DNA from: Plutella xylostella
Taxonomy: Eukaryota > Arthropoda > Insecta > Lepidoptera > Plutellidae
DNA: 64,000 nt
Assembly: GCF_932276165.1 (NCBI RefSeq)
Contig: NC_063992.1
Span: forward strand, 4,226,001 to 4,290,000
Direction: 5' to 3'
Shown here: positions 48,338 through 60,339 of the stretch, piece by piece
Layout: the number at the start of each line of letters is the position of its first letter
How positions within the stretch are numbered: the stretch's first letter is position 1
Translations under genes and position numbers: made by a program
Notes under the pieces: generated by a model
What the model saw: only the letters and a program-made list of their open reading frames with translations
Databases searched by the model: none
Told to the model about the DNA's origin: nothing

Positions 48338-48756
48338 TGTAAGATAAATAATAAATAGTAATACATTTGACTATTGAGAAGTGTCTATGGGTAATTCAAA
48401 TGTGATTGGTCGATCAGTAAAGGATTGTGATTGGTTGTTTTAGTAAATTAAAAAGGAGGTCAACGACTTTCCAAAATGGCTATTTTCTTTAAATTGTTAT
48501 AAATGAACATGTTAAATCCTATTCTAAAATATTAATTGTTTTTGTGATTCATTTGATTGAGATAAATAAGCATAAATACTATAATGACATTTTAAAAGTA
48601 AGTAATTGATTACGGATGTTCCGCAAAATGGAGGCAACTGTCAGAGTGAAAAAGTGTTGTAAAAAAACGTGTAATGGCGGTTTTTATGGAACAATAAAAA
48701 GGCATCATTTGTTACCGAAAATTCGTTTTTGCTTGTAAATCCCCTGATTTCCTATA
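48338..48756 (+). repeat. 3' LTR
   Basis: Same sequence and length as the 5' LTR by eye, followed by the TAAT target duplication. Confidence 0.93.
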
Positions 48757-48760
48757 TAAT

Positions 48761-50440
48761 GATAATGATATGGTTCAACTCAGCCTGTTTGTTTTAAGTG
48801 TGTACAAAGTCTAGATAGAACACATAGGTAATACAGACTGTTGTCAACTACAATCACATAAGTGCACAATAGACGTATGGAAGGTACCTAAATGCTCGAG
48901 AAATTCATTCCAAAGGCAGTGGGCGGGAGAACGCAGTTAAATCAGTTCTTGGGGCATCTGGAATCGACGGAGCAAGTTTTCCCCCCTTTCCCCTCTCCCC
49001 ACTCTTAGCTCAAGAGAACCGAGACGGGCATACATTAAAAGTTTCGCGGCAAAACATCAACATATTATAAGCATTTTCTAAAAGCCAATGCTCGCTGTCT
49101 GTTCGATTTTTAAATTTATTATGGAATTTTGAAATGAGTTTCTATTGGTTGTTGAAATTTTAATTGGTTTTTGAAATTGTGAATGTTGACTTTCAGTTAT
49201 GGCTGCCTGGCGAGTCAAGATTGTAAATTAAGTAAGTAACTACTTATAGATATGAAATAGAGGTACCTACTGCTTTTCAGCAGAGTGAGATAATTGTAAC
49301 AGACGAGACTAATGGTACCTAATTACATTTTTTTAAGTACATTTTTGCTGTTGGTGTAAGTATGTATTGAATTTTGCGCTCAATATTGATTATTGAATCC
49401 ACGCCATCCATGGGTAAATACATTGGTACTTATATGAAATTCGGATGGAATGTTCGAGTAAACTAAGGGGCACTTCACGTGGGTATGAGTTTGAAACTAT
49501 TTGCAGGCAAATGAGTTTAGTAGCTCTTTGAGGCTATTATACGTTATCGTATGGCATTGGATAGGCATTTTAGTGTTTAGATTGTGGCTCCCTTCAGATC
49601 ACTTTGTATCGGTAAGATGTAAATAGAGATGTAATATAGACATTGTTACTGATAATACGAATTCAGTGGAATCATAATATTTAAGTTAATTGTAAAGTGT
49701 AATTAAACAATAACTGTATTATCAAAAAAAAACTTTTAACATTGTTTATTGTTTAAAACAAATGAAACAGATTTATAAAGCTTTTGACAGCCATACATAT
49801 TTTAAATACCGTCTAATTTTTTAAATTTCATAGGTCAGTAAATAAAAATAACATAAGCATTACAAAAAAACTTTGGCAAGTCAAGTGGGTAACTTTGTTC
49901 AAAGATAAAATAAAATAATTTTCCATATCGCATTTCATGTCTTATTTTATTTTGTAGAGGTTTTTGAATTACTATACATATATATATATGCTTCTAGAAA
50001 TGAGCGAATTATCACAATGCAGACACAAATTGCCAATTTACAAAATCATAATAATGCTTCTAATATCTTTACTGCGCATGAAACAGCTCCTACCAGGTCA
50101 GCCAACTACTGCGACCCCTATGATCTAATAGTGTTGTTTCTCCATCGGTGTTATACAGAGCTCTTTGTTAACTGGCTGTATGCTAATATGCATTTGTCTG
50201 TCAAAGTAATTTGGTTATCCATCAGAAATGAAGGGTCTCTTTGGAAGGTAATCTATTTATGTATCAATTGTGTTCCTTATTGTAGAGAAGTACAAGGTAA
50301 TAGGTAATTTCGTATTAGTTTCTTGTACAGTATACATAGTATTATACAGGGTGTTCTAAAAATGGTACTATTGAAAATTTCCAAAAGTCGTAAAACAAAT
50401 GCTGTTTAGAATAACTCCCTGAGTCATCATAACTCTTGCT
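48761..50440. other. Gene-free stretch
   Basis: Continuation of the DNA interrupted by the gypsy element. No exon recognised. Near 50353 ACAGGGTGTTCTAAAAATGG resembles the end of the MITE at 31463. Confidence 0.4.
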
Positions 50441-51053
50441 CACCGAAAAAAATCATCCAATCACAGCGCTGCATTTCATTCTCAAGTTCTGTTTAACTTT
50501 TCATTCTCAGCAGATAAACTAGGAGTACTTATTCACTAAGGAGTAACTCATAACAAAAGTCTAATGTTCATACTAAATAGTTCTGAAATGAGTATAAATC
50601 TTCGACCATCAGCCTACAACACCGGTAACAAATCTTTAACTAAATCACATACGAAGTAAGGAGGATCCCTTCAATTATTATAATTAACTGTAAGAGGAGA
50701 TGACCTCTAGGGCTTAGGGCAAGAGGGTAACTTAGCAACTTGGCCATTTGAGAAAATTGATGATCAGTACCCTCTTATAAGACAATACCTTAAGCACGGT
50801 CGGGGAAAGTTTTAATGCTGCTTGTTGGCAACTTTTAGGTCTTAAGTTAACGGCAGACAAGGCATCTGTCATTTCATATTGCAACGGGTTAAGTCATATT
50901 CCCGTGATTAATCTTCATTGTATTAGGTGCGTTAGGTGTATTATACAGATAAACTATATTTATGCTACTATTTTTAATCATCGATAGAAAAAGATAAGTC
51001 CTATGATAGTTTGACATGTAAATGTTTGATATCTGTCACAGTTACAAGGATAA

Positions 51054-51201
51054 GTGCCAATTTCTCCATAGTCGGTTATCTAACCGACCAGGGATTGGTT
51101 ATCAATTATACGTCATCTCCATATAAAATTCTTGACAGATGTGTCAAAAGTCAACAACTAATACCTGGTTATGCTCTAACCGACTATGGAGAAATTGGCA
51201 C
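51054..51201 (-). mobile_element. PIF/Harbinger-type MITE, copy B
   Basis: Inverted ends GTGCCAATTTCTCCATAGTC and GACTATGGAGAAATTGGCAC, flanked by perfect TAA duplications (51051-51053, 51202-51204). About 148 bp, in reverse orientation relative to copy C. Confidence 0.92.
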
Positions 51202-51367
51202 TAAACTAAATTATAATACCGAGAGATCCAAAGTATTAGGTAAGTAAGTACAGCAGACTGAGTGTAGTCTCACAGTACATGGTAGGTAAGTATACTTACT
51301 ACTTACAGAGTTTAACTTACACACGAATAGATTATAAGTACGGTCCAAAATATACCTAAAGTGTTCT

Positions 51368-51622
51368 ATGAAGCTACCCGCACTATACCAATATTTCCAG
51401 TCTTCCAGACCAAATCAGAATTTCCAGTTCAAAACTTTAATTTCAAAACGCAAATTAATAACACTATTTAAACAAAGTTTTGTAAACCACCTCCATAAAC
51501 AAAAAGATAAAATCCAACTAGAAATTAACCGCACAATAGAGAACTTGGAAGTTGTGCAGCAATCGCTTTCAGACGAGCTAATATTTGCTGCCAGTGTTGC
51601 CAGCTCGGCAGGTTTTGCCTAA
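51368..51622 (+). other. Unrecognised 84-codon open frame
   Basis: ATG-initiated. The second half (KDKIQLEINRTIENLEVVQQ and on) looks like an amphipathic helix and the tail is Ala/Ser-rich. No family recognised, no promoter or poly(A) evidence; it may be chance. Confidence 0.15.
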
Positions 51623-51730
51623 ATCATTTTAAATTACTTACCGAAGTTGTGAATCCCCAACCAAAAATCGCTCAAACCGGAGTTTTGTGGTGTCAAACAT
51701 ATATTATAATTATATAATATATAGGATCAC

Positions 51731-51796
51731 TGCCTCTGTAGTCTAGTGGTAGAAGCAGCCAACCCAGAAGTCCCGGGTTCTATTTGTGGGTTGGGC
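51731..51796 (+). repeat. tRNA-like sequence / SINE head
   Basis: TGTAGTCTAGTGGTAGAAGC resembles a tRNA box A region, and CCCGGGTTCTATTTG a mutated box B (normally GGTTCGATTCC). The ends do not pair as an acceptor stem, so it is a relic rather than a tRNA gene. Confidence 0.5.
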
Positions 51797-51849
51797 CATG
51801 CTTTGGGGTGGGCAATATGGACATTTGACATGTAAAAAGATAGCATGTC

Positions 51850-53740
51850 TTGCGCCGCGCCGAGCTCTCTCTCAAGAGGAAATCAATATTTTTTACGTTA
51901 TTATAAAAATAATTACTTATTTATTATTAAGTTTTTTATTTCCGTAAGCTTAATCTATTACATACATGCAACAACCACAAAAACCCGCAGGGTTTATCTG
52001 AGATTGCGGATTTCGGATCTTGAAATAAACACTTCAATAAAATTGTATAACGCCACTCTATTTAAAACGAGTGGTATGATATATTTTTTACTTTGTTAGC
52101 AACACCAGCAAGATAAAGTTGGTTCATTATAGGTTTTATTTTCCATTTTACGACTCCGAATGTGATTGAGTCTAAACAACCTCAATAAAATCGCTGACTA
52201 ACTGACTACTCCAAGTACCTCTCTTCTACCAACAACCTTACTTATTCTTAGCCTTTCTGATTTACATCTAAGGGTAGATAAGGTCTACTTTCGCTTGACT
52301 GTGAAATATTTATTTACTATCGATATTACGTTCCGTTTTCAAACTTTTGTTGTCAATCCCTAACGAGCAATAAAATGGTTTCAACCAATCCTAGAACAGC
52401 GTTGGCAGAAATATGTATATTATATAGATATATACAGCTATTCCGATCTGGTCTAGACAAATTACAGAAAAAGCATGATTTATAGATGCAACCACGTAGC
52501 TGATAGTGTAATATATTAAGGTAATGTGGATTGAAATACGTCACATCGTATTAACAAGTGTAAGGACACTTTCTCGACGTCGGTGGGCGGAGGTTTACTA
52601 TTCGAGAAGTAAACCCAAATTCGTATGGCTTTTAAGAGCCCCCTTTTTTTGCACTGTCTCATACAAATTCGAGTTTACTTTTCGCAAATATTTAACAAGC
52701 TTCTAAAATGCACATGTTAACGAAAAAATCTTACCTAATACCACATAGGTATATACTTATATGAAATTGAAAGACGGGCAGAATATCTAGTAAGTACCTC
52801 GAAATGTGCTGGATAAATACAAGTTTCCAGTATTAAATTAAATTGAAATTCAATGTAAATAAAGCGTTGAAGTTAAGAAACTTTTATATTTTTGTTTGAT
52901 TTACTATTTAACGAATGGCTAACTCCGAAAGTTACTTTAAAAATGCTAATTTCAGCACTAAATTTATTAATATTCAACGTAAAGTAGTAGTAAATATCAG
53001 AAGAACTTGCAAAAAATAGCAACTTAGAAAAAATAATTGGCAGACTTATATTATTCAAATATTATCAGTTTTTTACAATAATGATATGATAGACTCAGTA
53101 GACTATGAAATTATTAATAACACAAATTGGTATTTATGTTACCGAATTCAACTATTTCTTAGGGTGTGTTCCTCTCAAGCAATATCCAATTCTCAAAAAT
53201 GTAATATCTGTACGTACCTACTACTGTACACTACACTGTTATTAGTAATCTTACGGAATTCTGACAGTTATCAATTTTAGACAAATCAGAGATCACAAAC
53301 CTTTTTGGGCTGGGCACTTTTTCAATACGAGTCTGGACATCTGAGACTATAATATATTTTTTTTAGTCCCTGTATCCATTTTATTAAGTGCGGCGCTCCA
53401 AATTAAAAGGGGATTTACCTACGGTGAGAAATAATTACCGTACCTACCTAAATATATTACAAACAGTGAAAAATACAATTAAAGATAATCTCAATTATCT
53501 TATATAATTATCGCTGTCGTAGAAAATATATCTAAAAACAACTAGTAATTATTTTTGAAACGGTAGCCGCGCCGATGTCAGGGCGATGTTGCGTTCGTAT
53601 TTGAATAGAGGTAAAAAAAAGAGATGTCGCTCTATAAAATTGTATTGTGTGCACTGACTGGCTTGCGTGTCGTCACAGCAAACTGTGAGTCTAAAATGTG
53701 CGGTGGAGGTACCAAATTAGCGATACAGGTGAAATTGTGT
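51850..53740. other. Gene-free stretch
   Basis: Two short inverse motifs, GTTTACTATTCGAGAAGTAAAC near 52592 (split by its own centre) and a possible MITE end near 52363, are visible. No exon recognised. Confidence 0.4.
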
Positions 53741-53754
53741 CAGCGACTCATCGC

Positions 53755-54110
53755 TGGGAGTAAGACAGCAGAACACGTTTACCCCATCGGTCATCGGTTC
53801 TTCGACAGATGTGACCAGCCCATTGCCACTTAAGCTTACTAACTCGGTGAGCTATGTCGGTGACTTTAGTTCTCTGTCAGATTACTTCGTTCCGGATGCG
53901 ATCTTTCAAGCATAGCTCCAAGCATAGCTCTTTCCATAGCTCGCTGAGTGACCTTCAGTTTGTGAACCAGTCCCACAGTAAGTGTCCACGTTTTAGCCCC
54001 ATAGGTCATAACCGGTAGGACACACTGATCAAAGACTTTCGTCTTGAGACTTTGTGGTATGGGCGACGAGAAGACTTGACGAAGTTTGCCAAGTTAACTT
54101 TGACGGAGCG
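53755..54110 (-). pseudogene. RTE-like LINE fragment (RT C-terminus)
   Basis: On the minus strand, frames encode KLRQVFSSPIPQSLKTKVFD, QCVLPVMTYGAKTWTLT, HKLKVTQRAMERAML, and after a frame change KVTDIAHRVSKLKWQWAGHI and DDRWGKRVL. This corresponds region for region to the fragment inside the hAT element at 4598-5395, but this copy retains the VTDIAHRVSKLKWQWAGHICR part missing there. It is frameshifted and truncated at both ends. Confidence 0.8.
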
Positions 54111-54439
54111 TCTCCCTACATAGCGCAAACTGGTGCCTTGTATTGTTTCCGCTGTTTGGAAAACGCTCCGCTCCGCTTCGCTGCGCTCCGCTTTGGTTTT
54201 GATGAACATGTGCACCTAACACGCTCCTCCTCGCTTTGCTCGTCGTCGCACCTATTTTTAGGCTTCGATCTCATGGGGTTTGTAATAATTATATTGGTCG
54301 TTAACTTTCGATTTTTTTATCATACAATATCGTGATTTTCGGGATGTAGGAGAAAAATACCACAATTTGTACATTTACTACATACTTATATTAATATATT
54401 ATTTATTAAGATAACATTAGGAGAAACAAGATTATACAT

Positions 54440-54640
54440 AGGTATAGACGAACATAAATTTGAGCAAACGAAACTTAGGTGTTTAAAGATTGTGCCTAAA
54501 GAGTTTTAGACGAAACGAGCCTTATGCCACATAAGTCTTGGCAAAGTGATGGTTCGACCAAAAAAGTTTAGACCATACGAGTTATGCGAAATGAGTTTTG
54601 GTCAATAAAGATTATGCCAGATGAGCGGAACCCGCCTCCA
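54440..54640. repeat. Degenerate short tandem motif tract
   Basis: Variants of AGTTTTAGACGAAACGAG / GTTATGCGAAATGAG / AGTCTTGGCAAAGTG recur roughly every 20 bp. It appears to be a decayed short-unit tandem repeat. Confidence 0.5.
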
Positions 54641-54647
54641 GCATCTC

Positions 54648-54875
54648 CATAGTGCCTTCCTAAGCTTGGACCATTTCCCACCACGCTGGTCCACTGCGGT
54701 GTTGGTGGGTTCACATAATGATCACAGATGTTTTCCTTCTCCGTAAGAGCGATGGTATACATTGTACTTAAATTCAAAGAACTCATTGTTACCTACATGT
54801 CAGCGCCGAGATTCGATCTCGCATCTCTTGCTTGAGAAGCGGGCGCTTACCCGACTGAGCCAGTTGGACTCGCGC
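54648..54875 (-). mobile_element. tRNA-derived SINE, second copy
   Basis: Minus-strand head CAACTGGCTCAGTCGGGTAA (box A) and GAGATCGAATCTC (mutated box B), with the same body as 31535-31870 (CCATTTCCCACCACGCTGGT on the plus strand). The tail end is shortened and more diverged, so this is an older copy. Confidence 0.85.
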
Positions 54876-55010
54876 AGTGAGTGTTCCGTACAAGTATACT
54901 TAATTACCTGAGGTAGTTTTCCTTTTAATTTCATCATAATTATGTACATCTATACGAAATATCAGCTTGATATCTTTACCCGTTTCCGAGAAAAAAGGTG
55001 GTGACAACAA

Positions 55011-55150
55011 AGTGTGATCTTATAAGGGTTCCTTTTTTTCCTTTTGAGGTACGGAACCCTCAAAAAGAATAGTGACAATCGGATCAATCGTTTCGGAGAT
55101 ATGCGTGGACAAACATACATACCAACAAGCATATAAACGTACATAGGTAC
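55011..55150. repeat. Dispersed repeat with short stem
   Basis: AGGGTTCC..GGAACCCT forms a stem with a T-rich loop, followed by ATCGTTTCGGAGATATGCG and ACAAACATACATACC. I recognise this block as common in lepidopteran repeats, family not named. Confidence 0.45.
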
Positions 55151-55401
55151 ATAAACATTTATAAAATTTTGAATATTTGTTTATTAGCCCTAATACTCGT
55201 ATTTTCATATGTCAATATGGTGCAGTTCCAATAATCTTACATACATACCGAACATATTATATGTACTTACCGAATAGACAATCTTTTTTTGAAATTGATT
55301 AAAAAGGTTTATTATCCCTGAATTTAGTAAGAAGTGATGCCATGCTAAAGAATAAAATAAAGCAATTAAAATTAATTCGATACATGGGTCGTGAGTCGTG
55401 A

Positions 55402-55624
55402 TCCTACTTCATATTATAAATGCGAAAGTTTGTAAGTGTATATGTGTATGTATGTATGTATGTATGTGTTTGTTATTTCTTCACGTCAAAACGGCTGAAC
55501 CGATTTTAATGAAATTTGGAATGAAGTTAGCTGACACCCTGGATTAACACATATGTTACTTTTTATCGCGGAATTCCCACGGGAAAACTTATTAAGGCGA
55601 AGCGAAGCTCGCGGGAACAGCTAT
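55402..55624 (+). mobile_element. Lepidopteran Helitron-like element, near-complete
   Basis: Starts TCCTACTTCATATTATAAAT after an A. It contains a (TATG)n tract, TTCACGTCAAAACGGCTGAA and ATGAAATTTGG. It ends with the hairpin-bearing block CGCGGAATTCCCACGGG, GGCGAAGCGAAGCTCGCGGG, AACAGCTA. A TC start, CTA end, no inverted ends and no target duplication fit Helitrons. Non-coding. Confidence 0.75.
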
Positions 55625-58140
55625 TATATTGAAATATTTGTTATTTTTGTATTAGTTTACTTGAGCAAGTAAATATTTAGATTTATCTTTTTGTATAAAA
55701 ATATTAAGAAAAAATTATTGCCCAGAAATGGATCGCAATTTTTCATATTTTCGGTAAAGAACTTTTTTAGTCGCATCACTTATAAAATGTCAGAATTCTT
55801 TCCAATTAAAAATCAGAGAGTAAGTTTGAATATTTTTCAGTGCAATCATATTCTTTATTAGGTACCTACGCTAGATTAAAACTCTTGCGAGCAATAAAAA
55901 AGTTCCTCCCAAAAAACGCCATCACCAAACGAAACCAATTTTTTAAGCCATTTAAAAAAAAACCTTTTTTGACGTTTGATTTATGTCAATATATTAATAA
56001 AACATGCCATACGTCCATTTAAACCCAACCCTACATTGCGCAATAATTATACTAATGAAATAGTTAATTAATAATAATGAAGGTCTTATAAGAGCTCTTC
56101 GGTTCTTCTTAGTAATAGTGTAAGCCTTTGTCTCGCTTTCTACGTTATTAGTATTACTTACTATGAACAAAGGGGAGTAATTCAATATTTTGGTTTTAAT
56201 ACTCAAATTAAAGATTTAATACAGACAGTAATATGTAATTTTATACTAGAATATCATCGACAACTTCTTAAAACTTTATATTCTGTAAACAAACTATACG
56301 AGTTTTTCCTGGAAATCAAGGCAAATTCAGTTTTCACAACAAACTAAGTTTAACGAAAACTAAAGGAAAAACGTGCTCACGGGTACCAGGACAACATATG
56401 CAATGCGCAGGTTGTCGACTGTCCTAACGAAGAGACGCGTCCACTGAATACTGAATCATGTCAACATGTATCCTTTTCCCTGCCTCTTTTGTTTACTGTA
56501 AAGTTTTTATTCTGATAGATTTTATCTAAAGAAGGGCTTGCTTTGTTTTGGTATCTACTCGTCTAAGTAAAAGTGTTGTGAACTCTACGAAGCATAAAGT
56601 TATAAAAATGACACTAACGTTATATCACAATGGTCATAAAAACTTTAAACATCGGACACTAAGAGCTCTTGAAAGGAAGTCATAAAAACTGACGAAGTAT
56701 CTGTATTTTATATTTAAGAAACTAACGAAATTATATTTCATATTCAGGAGAAAAATAATGGAGAAAACTAAATATTACTTTCAAAGTTTTTCGTAAGTTA
56801 AATTTCTAATTACAGAGACGAAATAAATTTTTAATTATAACACAAAATGCTTGCATGATCACAATATTTTGCTTACCCTCACTCGCTCGCTTGAAATAAA
56901 AGCTTAATTTAAATATTGCTATTCACTATCTCCCGGCCATCACAAAAGATGCCTTTCCATTTCAGCCAAGAGCGGCACTCAAGGATCAGCGGATTTGCAT
57001 ATAATTATCATTTTTGATTCGCTCTTCTTTTGTGTAAATACTCCTTTTGAAGGTAACACCGTAAATGACATAATACGGCGAAAGATATTCTGAATTATTT
57101 AAACGCTAATACGTATCCCCAGCAGCTTTACATCTCCTCTTTTAAAATACGCTTCAATGGATATTACTTTAGAGGATTTTTGTTCCTTAAATAAATTATA
57201 ACGTTTTCCCGCGAATGCGTTTTAATAAATTTGTAGCCCGGGCGGGCGGCGGCTGACTTACATTATGTTTTGTTGTCACAAGAAAATGAAAAGGAATTCA
57301 TTAAAATATTGTCAATATAATACATTTAATAAAAACTTCTATAATGCGGCGTGTAATAAAAAGTCGATTTCTAATCAGAAGAGAGCTATAAAATCAATTT
57401 ATATTTTTAGTTCAGAAATCAAGTGCCTCGCGACCTCGTGAGTTGCGTCTGACGTGAAAATAATTTGATACGTTTCGTTGGGAAACATGGGGAACGGTTA
57501 AAATTGAGTTTTCTGACGAGTAAAGAGTGCGTGTGATAGGTTTTCAACGTTGCAACCAAGTGGTAAGCGATAGGAAACATTTTTATGTTGACTATAGGTA
57601 AGCACAATGTCAAATTCTAAAAAAAGTTTTTTTTTTCACTGAGTCCATATATAGTTTTTTTTAAGTATAGGTAGCTATAACGTGGTTATAACCACGGGTC
57701 AGCTAAATAGCATAATATATTTTATATCTATAAATGACCTAAAAACCTGATATAAATCAAAAGAAACGTTTTTATTTGCCCAGTATTTTGTCAAGCAGAC
57801 AGTGTCGGCGGCGACGCAGAAAAACTTATTTTTACGATTTCCTCTTCAAGAACTATCGGTCTATCGAACCGAGTAAAATCTTTTATTTATGTCTTTTGTT
57901 GTAAGTTTTTGTAGAAACGATCTCAAAAAATAAACGTAGACATTATCATTCCAGAGGGTGTGAGGGGAGGCGCCACTCGCCGTGTTCCAACTTTTCTCAC
58001 ACTGCTTAAAAAGTAACAAGTAAGTAGGTACTTTCATTTATTTTATATTTCTTCAACATAAGAATGCTTGTAACTGGTATATTTACGTGTGCACAAATGT
58101 ATACCCAATTTAACGTTATCTAACTAGGACATTAAGTATG
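55625..58140. other. Gene-free stretch
   Basis: A possible single MITE end (GCGAGCAATAAAAAAGTTCC) is near 55886. Otherwise no exon, RNA gene or clear repeat recognised. Confidence 0.4.
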
Positions 58141-58149
58141 AAATAAAAT

Positions 58150-58773
58150 ATTTTTTATTTATTTTTATTTTATTTATTTTCTTTATTTTGGCTACAAACA
58201 GTCATTACAAGACATATACTATGCTAGTTATCTCTAATAAACTATTACAGACCAAAAAGAGCCGAATATTAATTACTAAATAGTCTTTCATTTAGAGCAT
58301 TTAGGGTTACTTAAGTAAGTACATAATTTATCAGACAGTTAAGCTAAACAGTATGTCGTTCATTAGCTTTACTATAAAAGAAAAATGTTCAAGTGTACAT
58401 AGTTATACATTCTTATACATAATTATGCTTAATATATTAGGAGGGTAGTATACAAAAATACGACTAAGTATATCAGGCCCGGTAACCGGTTACAACTAAC
58501 ACCGGAGCGTGCATACCTACTAAGACAATGTATGTATAGCCAGTTAGTGCATGGTATTGTCTATAATTATTATTTATTTTACCACAAAGTTATAGGAACT
58601 TTACTATGACGGTTAAAGCCGTGCGATACAAATCTTACACACAATGCGTGATATAAATCACCAGCGCTAACAGCCACCAACCAATAACTCCTGTAGACTA
58701 TTTTTTACATTTACCTGCCTGTACATAATTACTTTTGTATATTGTGCAATGAAGAATAAATAAATAAATAAGA
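58150..58773. repeat. Segment bounded by A-rich retroelement-like tails on both sides
   Basis: The left edge is a TTTATTTTTATTTTATTTA tract (a tail read on the minus strand). The right edge is AAGAATAAATAAATAAATAA. The body has no recognised coding sequence. Confidence 0.4.
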
Positions 58774-60184
58774 CTCATATTACAGGCACAACAGAAAGTA
58801 GGGGCCGGAAACCATACACGCGTTTGATCGTGTTTAATAAGCGTGTACGACAGCAAAACATAACTTCTATAAATTCAATACAACCATAGTTTAAATTGAA
58901 CATCGAATCCTATTTGTTTTTAAAAAACCAAACAACCTTTTCGCACCTCAATCAAATAAAATGTCACTTGCTCTTTTTGTCGACAGAAAATTTGCAGAAA
59001 ATATTTATGAAAAAAAAAAAGATTGTCAAATTTGTCAATCGTAGCGGTAGTCATCACCTAACAGGGTACGTGTTGCGTTTAACAAAGGGCCAATCCGTGT
59101 GAAATGACATAGGCTGACGGCCCACAAACGACCCTGTCGCATTATCGCGGAATACCCTTAACTCTTACCGAGGGCTTGGGCTGCTTCGACTTACTTAGAT
59201 GACCACGTGGATTCTAGAAATAATACATTAACCCATTAAACTCCCACTAGAAACCTGGTAAGGGTTAACTAAACATTTACTTAAACTCAACAATTAAATC
59301 ATAACCACAATTATTTTAGAAATTTAGACAATGCCGTCTAGAGGCTTAATGTGCCAAATATCTTTCTAAATACCCGATATACGTGTTTATTTTGATAAAG
59401 CATGACTATATAAAAAAGTGCCATATACGTACGAGTAAATCATTTTCATATTTTTTTTTATTAAATCACCATCTATAGTTTCTGTATATTTTTCATGTAA
59501 ATGTCACGGGGTGTTTTGAAGTTTTATTTTAAAATGCGGGCCCTAGTATACGGTACAGTTTGCCCTAGCCCGTCTCGTTGATATAATATTCATGACGCGG
59601 TGCAATCTTTCAAAATTGACACCTTCGTCGCCCTCCGTAGCCCTGGTGCGAACAAGTTTTTTGTATTCCAACCTCTGAATAAATTACGATGGACATAGTA
59701 GATCCTTGTGACGATAATGCTAATGTAAGTACCTGTGGGGATTGCCGGCAATTTTTTGAATTGTGATGTGCATTGTTCTCTATAGGCACTCTACTTACTC
59801 CAAATATGGCGAAGCCTTTTTGAAAATGCAGTCATATTAATATTTTAATTAGCTATGCGCTAAATACGAAATGGTCCGTGAAAAATAAATAAAGTAATTT
59901 TATTTAGGAACCTTTATTAAATATAAACCGCCTAGATGCAGATGAGACAGGACTCATTCTATTATGTACACTCGTGAATTCTCAATAGATCAGTCGGCTC
60001 GAACTGTACAGTCGTTTGCAATAGAAACCAACAATCATGTAAACAAATATGGCGGACTGACATTGACAGCGTAGGTATTGTTTATGCCCATAGTGATGTC
60101 ATAGTGTTCTAATTAGATTAAATATATAAGCCATAGACTATAAAATAAAACTGATTATATATAAAAAAAAGTGTTTATTAAAAC
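58774..60184. other. Gene-free stretch
   Basis: No exon, RNA gene or clear repeat recognised. Confidence 0.4.
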
Positions 60185-60332
60185 AAATTTAAATCTTCGT
60201 CTTCGTCATCATCACTATCAGAAGTGTCGCCGGTGACCGTAATTATAAATGGAACCACTATGTCATCGCTTGCCATGTCTAAAATGCCGTCGAGCTTTTT
60301 CATTTCTTCCTCTTCCTTTTTTCGTTTTGGTT
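60180..60332 (-). other. Possible acidic C-terminal exon
   Basis: The minus-strand frame reads PKRKKEEEEMKKLDGIL, then DMASDDIVVPFIITVTGD, then SDSDDDEDEDLNLF and a stop. The stop TAA overlaps an AATAAA poly(A) signal (TTTTAATAAAC). A stop lies just before the first residue, and no acceptor fits, so it is either a broken gene or transposon 3' end. Function unknown. Confidence 0.25.
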
Positions 60333-60339
60333 AATTATA

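Larger units (their letters stand above)
40417..48756 (+). mobile_element. Complete Ty3/gypsy LTR retrotransposon, 8340 bp
   Basis: Two 419-bp LTRs (40417-40835 and 48338-48756) look identical on reading. The 4-bp target duplication TAAT flanks the element (40413-40416 and 48757-48760). The order RS-rich exon, gag with three zinc knuckles, protease, reverse transcriptase, RNase H, integrase is that of Ty3/gypsy. There is no envelope gene. Identical LTRs and an intact reading frame indicate a recent, possibly still active insertion. The LTRs begin TG but end TATA rather than the usual CA. Confidence 0.95.

Noticed and set aside
51731..51796. Functional tRNA gene.
   Set aside because: Box B mutated and acceptor stem absent; fits a SINE head or relic.
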